The position numbers and the translations under genes are program-made. A stretch of 64,000 nucleotides of DNA, taken from NCBI GenBank assembly GCA_001557505.1, contig LSAX01000009.1, positions 1,984,001 to 2,048,000 of the forward strand. The letters are read 5' to 3'. The notes beneath the pieces are model-generated. The model had not been told where the DNA came from and did not search any database. It was given only the letters and a program-made list of their open reading frames with translations. The number at the start of each line of letters is the position of its first letter. The first letter of the stretch is position 1. This stretch comes from Reticulascus tulasneorum (lineage: Eukaryota; Ascomycota; Sordariomycetes; Glomerellales; Reticulascaceae). This document shows positions 51,121 to 63,161 of this stretch, piece by piece.

Positions 51121-54100
51121 GGCAGCAGCAGCTTAGTCGGTGGGAGTGAGTCGGGCAGAGCTAATTACCGATAGTTGCGGGGCGAGCATGACCTTGGGGG
51201 CAGTGCCGGCTTTCGTATTGAAGCAAATCAGAAGAAGCAAACATGGAGCCTGCTTGCGTGTCTTTATGATGTTCTAGATCCTGCTCTGCCGCAGTAGAAC
51301 TGGAGATCAAAGCTGCAGTGGCACGTCAACGGAATCATGCATTGTTAAGAACCAGGGAGATTGGACTCAGCCATGATACCAATATGCGACCATGTCAGCC
51401 TTGCATTAGAGTGCGAGTTGGGGTGACTTTTGAGAATCTGTATGCACAGGGCCGATCAAGGGCTGCAGTCAGACACCGCAACAGAGTATCAACCCGAAGG
51501 TATGAGCCCAGATGTTTGGTTTCCATCTAGGAATTGGGCTACCTGGACACATACGGGTGGCGAATGCGGTTTTCCGATGCGGCCTACTGCTGCATACATG
51601 AAAATGCGTTAGGTAACATTACAAAGACATGTTCACAGGTCTCCCTTTCATGGGGATACCTTGTAGGCACGCAGCTGGGTTCAAGCTTCAAGCAGACTAG
51701 CGGCTACCAGAGGTCGTGAAGAAGTGCCATCTGGTGTTGCGGTGTCAAAGCCGACAAGACTCCGCCGTTTCTGCGTACATTATACAGGTACCTAGAAGGT
51801 ATCTACAGTCCCTTGACTGGACTAGCTGGGTATGTATGTATGTATGTATGTATGTATGTATGTGCCTATAAATAGCATACTGCTGACACCCTTGAACGCA
51901 TGTATGGGACTCTCCACTCCGGGCTCACCCATTCATTTTCTGTCAGAGCGGGACTCGGTGCAGATCTTTTCTGGTGTTTGTCCGCCTCGCCCGCACGGTC
52001 GAACCAGTACCGGTTATCCAGTGCTGCATGGTAGTATGGGCTCCAGAGAAGGATGCTCTAGCTCCTCAAATAAATGCACAGAGCTTGGGTTTTTGACCCC
52101 AATTCCAATAATCAAACCAATATCGACATCACAGCCTCATGTATACGGTATACCTATGTCGGTAGCTAACTTACCTGCCAGTTGGCATGGGCCGACCACG
52201 GCTGAGTGGATGCTTGGGGGCCGATTTGGAAGGGTTGGCAAATTCCATAGGTATGTAGTATGCATACATGTATGTATGTATGTACTTGACCTTACGATTC
52301 TAGTATCTGATTACTTCGATTTTCCGCCGATTCACGATGAGTCTTAACTATGAGTGAGGTCCCCGCAAGGGGGCCAGTGGACCGATAGACCACCCCCCAC
52401 CTGCAAGGACCCCTATCCCAGAACGTACCGGGTCGACCCCGTTATGGAAACCACCATCTTCCAATGGATGCCCGGTTATGGATCTTCGTTATGTGTCCTG
52501 CAGGCTGCAACGTATGTCTAGAATCTTGATTGCATTGCTGCAGCGTTGTAGAGAACTTCCAAGCAACGGTTCCCCTTGGCTTTTCTTGTGTGTTTTGCTT
52601 GCTTTGAGTGGCAACGGGGGGAGTGTGGCATTGTCCTGGCCCGGGTGCAGCAAGTGTGGCGTGCAACGCTGCTGGGAAAATGCCCATGAATGCAATGCAA
52701 GTTTGGGGCTGGATCCAGCTAAGTCTCCAAGCGTCCAGCTTGGAACTGGCCAGCTAATTAGTGACTATATCATGTTCGCGAGACAGCTGAGAAGTAGTAT
52801 CAAGCAAGCCCGGCTGCCAGATTGCCAATTCGATCTTCAGCCGCAGCTTGAAGCGTCCACACTCTCCAACAGGCTTGAGAACCCGTGACTAGTTGATGGG
52901 CTGTTACATCGTGGAGTAAGTATTTTGCCTACTGGCCGCCGAAGGAGGGAACGGTGCCGACAGTCCGAGTAACCGCCTGCGATTGCGTGTCTCTTCACTT
53001 TCCCTGACCGGCGGCAACAGGACAAGGGAGGATAAGGCACGGAGTAGGCGCGCGGGATTGATAGATTGATTCATGCCATGCAAAAGAGAGCAGAGCTTGT
53101 GCCCCTCCCGGCTAAGCAAATTGAGAAGCTTAATAGCACGTGCCTCCAGCCCTGGCTGTCGGTCGCAAACCTCATCCAATCTCTTCCAACACTGCTACGA
53201 GGGGAGGCAGGGTTGGGGAGATCTCATCCCGCTCGGCCAATCTCCCATTAGCTGTGGCAACGCGAACTCGTGGAGGATTGGAGGGGACAGGTTGGCTAGC
53301 TGCTGGCTATTCGGCCTCTTCCCAACACGCAGCACACAATGATTACCTAAGTATACCTTCGTCCGGAACTAAAACTAACTAGAACGGTAAATGGTGGACG
53401 GGTATGATGGGGTAAGTTATTATTATAGGTAGTGGCATTGGTAGTCGGTGCAAGATTTGTCCATATCTGCGGAGCGCACTTCTCTCTGTCTCTCGGGGAC
53501 GCGGTCTTTTTGTAGATCAGCCCTGTCGAGTCACTTCTCATCGCATTCCTCCCGTTGACCAAACCGAACCCCATCCAAATCTCCCATCAACATCATCTTC
53601 TTCACCAGTGGCTCCTGTCTAATCCCTCCTCTGGGTCTGCTTGAGCCTTTGAGGATTTTCCGAACATCCACCCAGCGGGCTGTGCCAGCTCGTTCGTGAC
53701 TTGTCTCGCCGGCCTGTCTCATTCAAACTTTTTTCTCTCTTTGCCTGTCCCCCATCTTCCGCTACAGTCAGACTCCATCCTGCGCGCGTTTACCTGTTTA
53801 GGCATGGAATAGCGCATCTAACTAGTGAGAGCCCATTACCATTTGGTCAATTTCGCCCGTCGGTCAGGCCAGGTCAGGTTCGGGTTCAGTCAACCTACAT
53901 ACTATACCATACATATACCGGCATACACCACACTACTACCACTGCTACTACTACATACCCAGCCTACCGTGGACCCAAGCCCGCGAGCGACAAGCATCAG
54001 CCAGCATCAGCCAGCACAGCCCCAAAGAGACGGCATCGCTTCTGCAGCAGCAAGCAAGCAGCAGCGCAGCTCCTCTCGTCCCCCCAATCTCCATCCCCCG

Positions 54101-54368
54101 TTCCCCATCCAAAGTCTCTGCGTCTCCCTGCTCCGCACCCGTGCTGCAGTCGAACCCAGGTCAGAAAGGGAGAGCGAGCAAAAAATAGGATCAAGGTCAG
54201 GACAGGTCATCCAACTTGTCTCATCCACAAATTTGTTTGCCTGTGTGTGTGTGCTGTGCTGTGCTCTCTGTCGCTTGCTTGCTCGCTTGCTTGCACTGAC
54301 TGCTGCGCGCGCACCCTCGCCCTTTACTCCCCTGCGTGCGCTCTCTCCGTGCCATCTCAATTTTAATA
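51121..54368. other. Intergenic region before the Gln-rich protein gene
   Basis: 3.2 kb without a supported gene. It holds TATG microsatellites at 51831 and 52266, a TATAAATAG element just after the first, and from about 53700 a pyrimidine-rich leader-like zone with CTTGCTTG and TGTG repeats ending at the start codon at 54369. An open frame at 52478-52888 has no recognisable features. Confidence 0.5.
51831..51862. repeat. (TATG)8 microsatellite
   Basis: Eight perfect TATG units. A shorter direct copy of the same repeat lies at 52266-52284, about 400 bp downstream. Confidence 0.95.
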
Positions 54369-57232
54369 ATGCCGGCGTTCGGTCGCATTGGCAAGCAGAA
54401 CAATCGCTCTCAGCAAGCCCTCGTCGTTGAGTCGCCGGGTTCTGCTGGCGCAGCCGGAGGAGGACCAGTTTCCTCTGGTGGTGCTCCAGGTCCTGCTGCC
54501 TCAGTGTCTGCCGGGTCTGGCGCCGCTAATACCCCCCATTCAGCCTCGTCCACCACCGCCTTCAGTTCAAACGAATCCTTTGACACAAGGGCAACTCAAC
54601 AACAGCAGCAGCAAAAGCAACAGCATCAGCAGCAGCAACAGCATCAGCAGCAACCGCAACAGCAGCAGCAGCAGCAGCAGCAACAATCACCACCGCCTCT
54701 GCCTCCTCCGCCACACATCTACAACAGTCCCACCGCCGTTGCTGGCAGCCCTCAGCAGTTGCACAATCCCTCCCCCGGCGGCCCTGCGCCTGTATTCGAT
54801 CCGCGCCAGAAAAACCAGGATTTCGCAGACTTGGTGTCCCGCTCCCAGTCACAGCGCTACCCGCCCATCGCCCCTATCCAACCTCACCAGCACTACGCCG
54901 CCGCTTCGAGCTCCGTCGACGACCTCCAATCCACCTTGAACAACAACTCTCCCGTCAATTTCCAAGGACAGCCACCGCCGCCGCCCTCTGCTTCTCACCA
55001 GCAGCCGCCCCATCACGAGCAGAAAAGATCCACCCGCAGACTAATTAAGAACATTCTTACTGGGTCGGGCCGGGACCATCACCAGCAGCAGCAGCCGCCG
55101 CCGCAGCAGCAACCGCAGCACGCGCCCCAGAGTTCGTACGATAACACCGGTGGGCTTGCCCGTCGACCTTCCAAGAGGGTGAGCAATCCACCAACCATCC
55201 GAGCTGGCCCTTCCCAGGTCTCCCAGGTCTCCCTTGATCAGCAGCCCGTCGACTGGCAATCCCAAGGAGTACACACCCAACCGTCACCGCTTCAGGGTCT
55301 CGGGGAGGTAGAGGAACACTACTTTGAAGAGGATTCTAACAGGGACCTACATCTACAGAATACACAAGACCCGCAGCACACGACCATACGCTACGTCCAA
55401 GGTGACCAGGAAACCTCGCCCTACGACGACGTCGCATACCAGCAGCAACAACAACAGCAAGCCCAGGCTGCCCAGCTCCAGTCCTCGCAGGACCAGCAGC
55501 GCCAATACAACCAAGCTGCGATCGACCCCCAGCAGCAACAGTATCAATACCCCAACCCTCAGCGTGGGCCATATCCTGGCGCACCGCCCCCAATATTCAC
55601 CAGTCACTTGGGTACCAATCAGCAGCATCAGAACCCCGAGACCATTTCACAATTGTCGCATGAATCGCCCATCACGGATTCAGACGCACGCTCGGCCAAC
55701 ATACAGTCTGCGCAAACATCACCTGCGGTGAATTATATAGGGCAGACACAAGACCATCCCCTGCCTCCAACCCCGTCGCCTTCCCAGCAAACACCTCTAG
55801 CACCACCACAAAACATGGCCCCACCGCCTGGAGGACCACCTCCAAACCGTCGACCACAAGAACCAGAGAAAAGCTCATTGCGAACTCAGGGTGATGCGCC
55901 GCCAGGGCCACCACCTGGTTACAGACACAGCCAGGCGCCATTGCCTCCTGGCCCCAGCAATCGAGCCCCCGATTATCGAGCTAGCACTACCGCTGAGAGG
56001 CCACCGCAATATGAAGGTTCTGGAGGAGAACAAGGCCGCAACAGCCCTCAGCCGTCGAACCCGGAGCGCGATGGTGCCGACCCAGATAAATTTAAGGAGC
56101 TACGTAGGTTGGCAGAAACCCCCGAAACAAGGCTCATACTAACACACCTCAAGTAACCAAATATAAGAACGTCAAGCGTCTTTACTTCGATGGGAAAACC
56201 CAGATCGAGCACCTTGGCGGCCAGGTTGAGACGCTACAGAACGCTATCGCAAACCAGAGAATGTCCCAATCACGCACCGCGCTTGATGACAGTGAGTATG
56301 CTACAAGGTTCAACCGGCTAAATGGCGCCATCAACAACCTGTCGTTCAACATTAGAAAGGACTGGAAATCGGTGCCCCAATGGTTAACGCTTTATGTCAG
56401 CGCTGATGCTCTCAAAACGGGAAAACAAGAGATGACTGCCGTGGGTCGTGCTGTCATAACAAGATGGATCGTCGAGGAGATCTTCAACAAGTGCTTCCAC
56501 CCTGGGTTGAACTTTGAATTGAGTCGGCAACTGAAGGACATCGAGATGAACATTCGTCGCTTCTCATACACGATGACCAGCCAAGAAGAATTTGAGGCAT
56601 TGACGACCAAGGTTGTTAACTGGAGAATGGCCACACTGGAAGGCCTGCAGCGGACGCTGAACTCGCCAGAAAGCGTAGAGAACCGGGCAGACTTCACCCG
56701 CATGGCGACCACGAACCTCACAGCGACACTGTTCCAGTACTTGACTGACCCTCCACCTACAGGTGTTGATGGCAGTGCCTCGATGATTGTGGAGCTAGCC
56801 GTGGGCATCGCGTCTAACCTGCCGTTAGAGAGCAGAGATGTAGCCATTTCGTACCCTTTGCCTGGTGATCCTGTACAGCCCAGCCTCATGGACGTTGAGA
56901 AGACTCCGCTGCCGCCAATTGAGACGCAGAAACCCGAGGCAGAGGGTGATGAAGGGAGAACGGAGGAAGCAGACGGCAAGGATAAGGCAGGCTCCAAAGG
57001 TGGTCGAGCCGAGAAAACCAGAAGTGGTATGTTAACAAGCATTCTCGGCGGCCCGCCTCCTGGCAAAAAGGGCAGCATTGCGTCGTCCATCCCAACGAGC
57101 AGTACTGACACTCCTCTTCCTCCAGCTCTCCCACCAAAAGACAGCAACAAGATACGGCTGGCGGGATTCATCATCGTGGAGGTCCGGGGTAGACAGGTGC
57201 TGATGAAGGCGCCCGTGTGGACGCTTGGGTAG
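54369..57232 (+). CDS. Large Gln/Pro-rich protein with conserved C-terminal region
   Basis: Two exons (54369-56103, 56154-57232) encode 937 residues. The 50-bp intron (donor GTAGGT, ACTAAC branch point) joins FKELLT to KYKNVKRLYF in frame; without it the frame stops at once. Residues 1-570 are disordered, with CAG/CAA-coded poly-Gln (about 79-112) and Pro-rich tracts, plus a basic segment RSTRRLIKNILTGSGR. The C-terminal region (about 570-830) looks globular and alpha-helical: a coil (GKTQIEHLGGQVETLQNAI), then FNRLNGAINNLSFNIRKDWKSVPQW, AVGRAVITRWIVEEIFNKCF and HPGLNFELSRQLKDIEMNIR. I recognise it as conserved-looking but cannot name the family; do not assign function. The ATG at 54369 (MPAFGRIG) is preferred to the one 33 bp upstream. 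Confidence 0.82.
54600..54690 (+). repeat. CAG/CAA trinucleotide repeat (poly-Gln)
   Basis: An interrupted CAG/CAA/CAT run coding Gln and His. Mixed codons make it less unstable than pure CAG, but length variation is expected between strains. Further short Q runs occur near 55083 and 55440. Confidence 0.9.
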
Positions 57233-57907
57233 ACTAGATGGGGAGCGCCTATGCGCACAGGAGGGGAGGGGCCGGCGGACCAAAAAGCCAACGAGATGAC
57301 CCGTTACGAGATGATGTGATGTCTTTGCATGGAAACCGAGGGATGGTGGATGGGGAAATCGTAAAGGGGGTTTCCCCAGGAGGCGGGATATGAACAACTG
57401 GCTTTCATGAGTGAGGTTTTCTTTTCATACCAGGATAGGGGATCCTTTGACGAAATCCAGTCGAGGGTTTTTACTTCCAAGTCTTTCTACTATATATTCC
57501 CCCCATCGGCGAGCTCTTGATCTCCAACCTGCTCGCCCGTGTCTGTGTGTGAACTTTGGCCCCACCCCGCTGGACACAGGGCACGCCTGGTGGGTGTGTT
57601 GTGTGCGACCCCTCTCCGTTTGCCCCTCCATTGATTGAGTGTGGTTTTCGTGGGGTCAAATTGTCCGAATTGTCTAACAGCCAGTTCAGTTCGTCTGTCT
57701 GGGTCTCACCGCCTTCCGTCTTGGGGACCACATCCATGGACCCCACTAAGTTCCGGTGGCATGAAATTTCCATGGGAGGATTCATGACCGTTGCGCGAAA
57801 CAAAGTTCATTTACCCTGAAACCAAGATTCTTACTTTGCTTCGTCTTTGAGGAAGATCTTCCCGTAGACCTTCGCTACGCTTGCCTGGGGAGGCAGCGAG
57901 AGCGTCC
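57233..57907. other. Intergenic region, Gln-rich gene to EFM4
   Basis: 675 bp between two tandem + genes: 3' UTR of the first and promoter/leader of EFM4. No gene is supported. Confidence 0.55.
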
Positions 57908-58800
57908 ATGGCGTCATCGGACGCAGCTCCCACGGCGAGACCCGGCCACCTGGAACCGTCCAAGCTCGGAACAAAAGAATAGTTTGTCCTCCCCGATCCC
58001 CTTTTGCACACTCTGCCAATGCTTTTCTTCCCAGCCTAACTGACGCGCTCTTCTGCAGCTGGGACGCCCTCTACTCAACCGAACTTTCCAACCACGCTGC
58101 CAACCCGCAAGACATCGGCACAGTCTGGTTCGACGACTCGGACGCCGAAGCCAAGCTCCTCGACTTCCTCGACGACCTCCCCGCCTCCGCAGACATACCT
58201 GTCGACCGGCGCGGCACGACATTCCTAGATCTGGGCTGTGGGAACGGCAGCTTGCTCTTCGCGCTCCGAGACAAGGCCTGGGAGGGCCGCATGCTAGGCG
58301 TAGACTACAGCGCACGGAGCGTCCAGCTGGCAAGACAAATCGGGAGGCGGCGCCTGGAAGAGCACGATAGCGACGCCGCGCCAGGAGATGAAAACGCAGA
58401 TATGGCAAGCGCAGTTGAGTTTAGCGAGTGGGATGTCCTCGCCGGTCCCTGGGCGACGGTGCTAAGAAACGACCAAGCCCACGGCTGGGACGTGGTCCTC
58501 GACAAGGGGACCTTCGACGCGATTTGTCTCAGCGAGGAGAAAGACGCCTCCGGCCGCCGGATATGCGAGGGTTACAAGGGGCGTGTGCTGCGGCTCGTGA
58601 AGCCGGGGGGCTTGTTCCTCGTCACGAGCTGCAACTGGACGGAGGGCGAGCTCAAAGCGTGGTTCGAGGGGGGCAGCGAGGAACCTGGCCGGTTCGTCCA
58701 GGTGGGGAGGGTGAAATATCGGAGCTTCAGCTTTGGAGGCGTCAAGGGACAGACGATTAGCAGCTTATGTTTTCGAAAGGATGGTCCAAGAGCCGAATAA
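57908..58800 (+). CDS. EFM4: eEF1A lysine methyltransferase Efm4 (METTL10/EEF1AKMT2 type)
   Basis: Two exons (57908-57981, 58059-58800) encode 271 residues. The 77-bp intron (GTTTGT...CTGCAG) joins GTKE to YWDALYSTELSNH; the tyrosine codon is split. The family's characteristic start, LG(T/S)KEYWD...Y..EL.N, and IGTVWFDD follow. SAM binding is shown by GTTFLDLGCGNGSLLF (78-92), and the family's post-I block is WDVVLDKGTFDAICLS. Near the end LFLVTSCNWTEGEL matches METTL10 proteins. In yeast Efm4 methylates Lys316 of translation factor eEF1A; a cytoplasmic enzyme is expected here too. An insertion (EHDSDAAPGDENADMASA) between the first two Rossmann strands is longer than in yeast. Confidence 0.93.
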
Positions 58801-59306
58801 AGCTCATCTTGGGCGCAAGGTGCATAGCGTACACGTTCCCTTGGAAATGAGGAAACACGAGAAATGAATATGATACCCCGATTTCACCAACGTCATCTTA
58901 CCCATGCATGGATCGAGTAATCTATCAGGCGTTGCACTCCGTTCATCTGTAGGCTACTATATATCATACATCGGTTTCTTGGTTTTGGGGGAATCCCGGC
59001 ATGACCCGCACACACCTACACGGAAGTTCGAATCTGCTCCTCTTTCCATCCTGCTCAAAAGTCGAAGACGAGGCAGCACAGCCCTTCCAGCCAACCCCCT
59101 ACCACTCTCGAGCAAGAATGCCCAACACCCCCACTCGGGGTCCTTTCTAAGCTGTCTGTAGAACCTTTTGTGATAACATTGCTAAAAGGAAGATGGATGT
59201 TTTTTTGTGGCCGACTCATGCATGGTTGGCAGCGCGATACGGAAGGCGAGAGAGATAGGAGAGCGTCTTGGTATGACATTGAGAATTGCTTCATTACGTC
59301 TCTCAT
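58801..59306. other. Convergent intergenic region, EFM4 / TPD3
   Basis: About 500 bp of 3' flanking DNA of two convergent genes. No gene is supported. Confidence 0.55.
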
Positions 59307-61564
59307 CTATGGTGAGGTATTCATGGGCTCTCCGCCCGTAATCGGCCCAGATGCCGCGGCAACAGCCGTCGTGGCGAAAAACCTCACATCCACATCATCG
59401 TCCTTCTGCAGCTTTTCCAGGTTTGGTATGACGCGAGACTGGATCAGCTCCATGCCTCGTGGGGAAGCGCTGAAGCCAGCACCGGCCTTCTCTAGCGAGT
59501 AGACGGTACCCTCCTCCGGTAGGCGTCGCAGAACATCAATCAGGAGAGCGTATGTCTTAGCAACGTTGAAGCGAATGTTGGGGATCTCGTCGACAACGAG
59601 CTTGTCTAGCATTGGCAGAATGGACGTGTCGATCACATCGATGCTAACCACAGAAGAGAGGGTCTGTAATTTGTTAACGGCGGGAACCTTGGGGTGGTTA
59701 AAGGGGGATGCTTACGCTGATGGCGAAGCAGGTTGTCATTCTGTAAAGATAGTTGGGATGATTGCCCATAGCCATGACCTTTGGGATGATTGCCTCACTA
59801 GCCCAGTCGACTCCAAAAACCTCGGTGAGCTTCTTCAGATTGTGAGTTGCGGCCTCACGAATGGAGAAGACCGTGTCGCCAAGCCAACTCATGCACAGAT
59901 TCGCCAATTTCTCGTCGAAGAACTTGACACCCAGTTGACTTGCGAGCAAGGGGATGTACTCGATGATGGCCAGTCTCACACGCCACTGCTTGTCCTCGGC
60001 CAACTGGACGATTGCAGGAAGCAGTGACTGAGAGAGGAGGTCGATACCGATTACTGAGAGAGCTTAGTACATTGCCCCATTGGGTAGCTGGTCATGGGTA
60101 ACTAACCTTGGTTCACAAGCTCAAGCTTTGAAATGATGTGGAGCCGAACTTCAGGGAACTCGTCCTTGAGCATTTGCAGGAACATTGGGAGAAGGTGATC
60201 AATAGTCCTGGTTCAGGTTAGACACGACATATCTTCCGGCGAGCGAGGTATAGCTTACTCTTTCTTGCCGAGTATCGGAGCAAGGCCGCTGATCTGGGTT
60301 CCGAGAGCAGCTCGCACGTGCTGAGATGTGTCGGAAACGAGGTCCTCAACGCTCGGCATGATGTCGTTTAGGAGAACGGTCTGTTCGACCAAGCTGCAGA
60401 ATCCAGGTATTTGACCGGCAATGGCCGTTCGAACTTCTGCCTCGTTGTCTTTCAGGAGTTTGACAAATGCAGGAACGAGATCTCTAGACACCACCTCCTC
60501 ATCGACGGCTTTCGCAATCTGCCCAAAATTAGCATGGCATATTCACACGCAGCAAAATGAGACAAGCGTACCTTCTCGAATCTATCGGCAATCATGTATC
60601 GGACCCTCCAGCTCTTGTCCTCTATCAAGTTGCGCAAAGAAGTAAGGAGGACGCCGTGACTTGACTGCTGCTCTTTGGGAACGACTTCAGCGATAGAGAT
60701 CAAAATCTCGACTGTCAGTAATCGGACACTATCCTGGTCATCCTGAGCGAGATGCTGGAAAAGGGGTATCATTTCTTCAACAACAATAGCAGCCGGCATC
60801 TCCTTCACAAACTTCGACAGGTGGGTGGCGGATTGACGTCGGACCATGGGGGTCTCATCGTGAACAAGCAGACCGAACTGCTTTCGGAGCTCTTCTTGGA
60901 CCACTGGGGGTACCTTCTTGTAGGGGGTTGTGTAGAGGCCGCAGCCCGACACCTTGGACGTGAACCAGTCTGCTTTCGAGAGTCGGATCGTGAGTGGAAT
61001 GAAGTATTCTTCGACTTGTTGGGGAGACAGCTCGTTGCAGATCTTATTCAGAGATTCAACGGCCTAGCAAAGTTAGAGGGGGAAACAGTGAAGGATTGGG
61101 CTTGGTTGGCTTAGCTACCTTGTCGCGCACGACGGGTTCCTCGATAGCAGCAAGGTTCTCGAGAGGGGATAGCAGGACATGACCCCACTGAGAACCTCCC
61201 ACATATTCGATGAAGCTGCCGAGTTCTTCGCTTAGTGCCACGAGGACCTCGTCCTCATCCTCAACAGATTCTATGCAGTTTTTTTTAGATTGTCTTCCGC
61301 AATGACGCACATGCTAGGACTAACCGTCTAGGAAGGGGATCAATTCCTCCCGGGTGCGCTCTGGGCCGAGAGCGAGAGCAATGGTAGAAAGCCTGTGGAT
61401 GGCATTGAGACGGAGTAGGACATCGTCGTGCTATGGAAGGATTAGCACCAGGGGCAGGCTGGCGAAGGAGAGGGGATGGAACGTCGTCACCGCCATACCT
61501 TTAGTTCGTCGATGAGGACGGCGATGGGATAAAGCTCGTCGTTCGCATTCGGCGCGTCTGCCAT
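59307..61564 (-). CDS. TPD3: PP2A scaffold (A/PR65) subunit
   Basis: Eight exons (61564-61499, 61430-61325, 61270-61119, 61063-60572, 60518-60259, 60207-60107, 60053-59716, 59663-59307) encode 623 residues; all seven introns (51-68 bp) restore frame. The protein is built of HEAT repeats of about 39 residues throughout, e.g. [40 protein letters not shown] and [20 protein letters not shown]. The inter-helix D-xx-VR motif of PR65 recurs in almost every repeat. Yeast Tpd3 has 635 residues. It holds the catalytic C and regulatory B subunits of protein phosphatase 2A, controlling cell cycle, morphogenesis and nutrient signalling. The divergent neighbour is FRS1, 1.6 kb away. Confidence 0.97.
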
Positions 61565-63161
61565 GGCGAGCAAATTGGTAGAAGCGCGTCTCCTAGGATG
61601 GGTGTTGGATCAAGAAGACGTAGGTCGACGGTGTCTAGCGATTAGAGTGGATCGCGTGCGGTGTGATGCAATGATTGATGAGGTAGTGGGTGTGTGGTGG
61701 TGGGAGATTCTTGGTACGTATTTTTCGGGTCCCAATTCTGAGACGACAGAGCCGCGGGGGAGTGGATGATATGGAGAAGGCAGCGTAGCGCGCGAGAAGC
61801 ATGCCAATACCTAGAGGCAGCGGAGGGTGTGTTGTCAGTAGAGATTCGTGGTGATGGTTGGTGGGAGGTTGATGTTGGGCATAAAATGGAGATTGACGTT
61901 TCTGAAGGTCGAGAGGTCTTCGATTCAGAGACAGACAGAGAGTGCAGTCGTCCCACCTCTGGTCTGGGGGGGCATGTACCGGCGGGCTGGCGAAGCTTTC
62001 GCTGAAATGACAGTGCAGAGCCCCAAAAATGCCCCTTCAGCGACTTTCGCTTGGCTGGGGGGGGGGGGGGAGGCGAGGTAGGCAGGGATTACAGGGCATT
62101 CCTTAATTACACCTCTCGTTTCTTCGGCGGGCATAGACGCAAAAAGAAAATCTGGTGGGCCGTCGCAAAGTACCTCACTATCTCAACAGCGCACCCCAGG
62201 TCCTGGTATTAGTGGGGGGTTTTATGTCATCGGCAACTCCAGCACAGCACAGGCCGTCAGTGAGAATGGCTACCTTACCAAGATGAGGTACTTATATTTG
62301 TAGGTAGGGCGCGAAACCAAATGGAAAGGAGTACTGGGGAACAATTATGCTGGCCAGGGAATCAGATGAGATTTAAAACACGAAACCACCAGATCTCGTG
62401 CTATTTGCCAAGCCATGGATGAGAGAGGTATTCTAGCCTTACTAACTGCGCCAGAAGAGCTCCCCTCTCTTCTGCCTTGGCCATGTTGTTACTGCAGGAC
62501 ATTCCCCAAATTCCCCATGGAGGAGCTGAGCTGAGCATTGACCACCAACAGCCCCTTTCCCCCCATCAGCCACGCCGGGACAGGAAGATAGAAGATCCGG
62601 ATCCCCGCGCCGCTTTTACGTTCCTGGACATTGGCAGCTTCGTAGGTACAGATATAGTGAGGTTGTCCTTGGACTCTAAGGTATGTGTTTTAAAAGGCTG
62701 GCGATATTAAAAGGAAACAAAAAATCCTCTATATTGAATACAATTACTTGCTCTAATCTCTTCTTACTTAAAATTTGATTTCATAAGTGGAACGACATAG
62801 GGCACTTCAAACGAAACATTTGGTGTTTGCGGCCCTTAAAGCAGCCAGTATTCGGTTTGGATGTGTCCCCGGATATTCTGACAAGTGCTTCACCTTTGCG
62901 ACCCAAATTTTTGTGACTCAGGATCCCATTAATAGACTGCGACCACGTCTCAGTTCTGCGAATTCTTTCGGCTCTGAATTCGCACTGCAACTTGACCGCC
63001 AATTCTCTTCTCTCCATCATTCCTCTCAACATCTCAATCTCTCCCTATAGTCTTTGGACGGGTCTGAGTCTCGCAACGGCCGTGGTCCCGACCCCACCAT
63101 CCAGAGAGAGAGCTTCTGTCCCGCCAGCTTCGCCTGACGACCTCTGCCAAACTTTCCCAAA
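61565..63161. other. Divergent promoter region, TPD3 / FRS1
   Basis: 1.6 kb without a supported gene. It contains a G14 run (62057-62070) and AT-rich DNA around 62700-62790. Open frames near 61642-61956 mirror each other on both strands and look random. Confidence 0.55.
62057..62070. repeat. Poly(dG) tract, 14 G
   Basis: An uninterrupted G14 run in the shared TPD3/FRS1 promoter region. Confidence 0.95.

Noticed and set aside
52478..52888. Plus-strand frame of 136 codons with a hydrophobic stretch and several cysteines
   Set aside because: No cleavable signal at the N terminus, no promoter context, and overlapping frames on the other strand; probably chance.
56392..57291. Minus-strand open frame of 299 codons
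   Set aside because: It lies opposite the conserved C-terminal region of the Gln-rich protein. The sense frame has coherent helices and a consistent splice junction; the antisense shows no domain.
59024..59036. GTTCGAATC, a T-loop-like motif
   Set aside because: No flanking complementary stems; the rest of the cloverleaf is absent.
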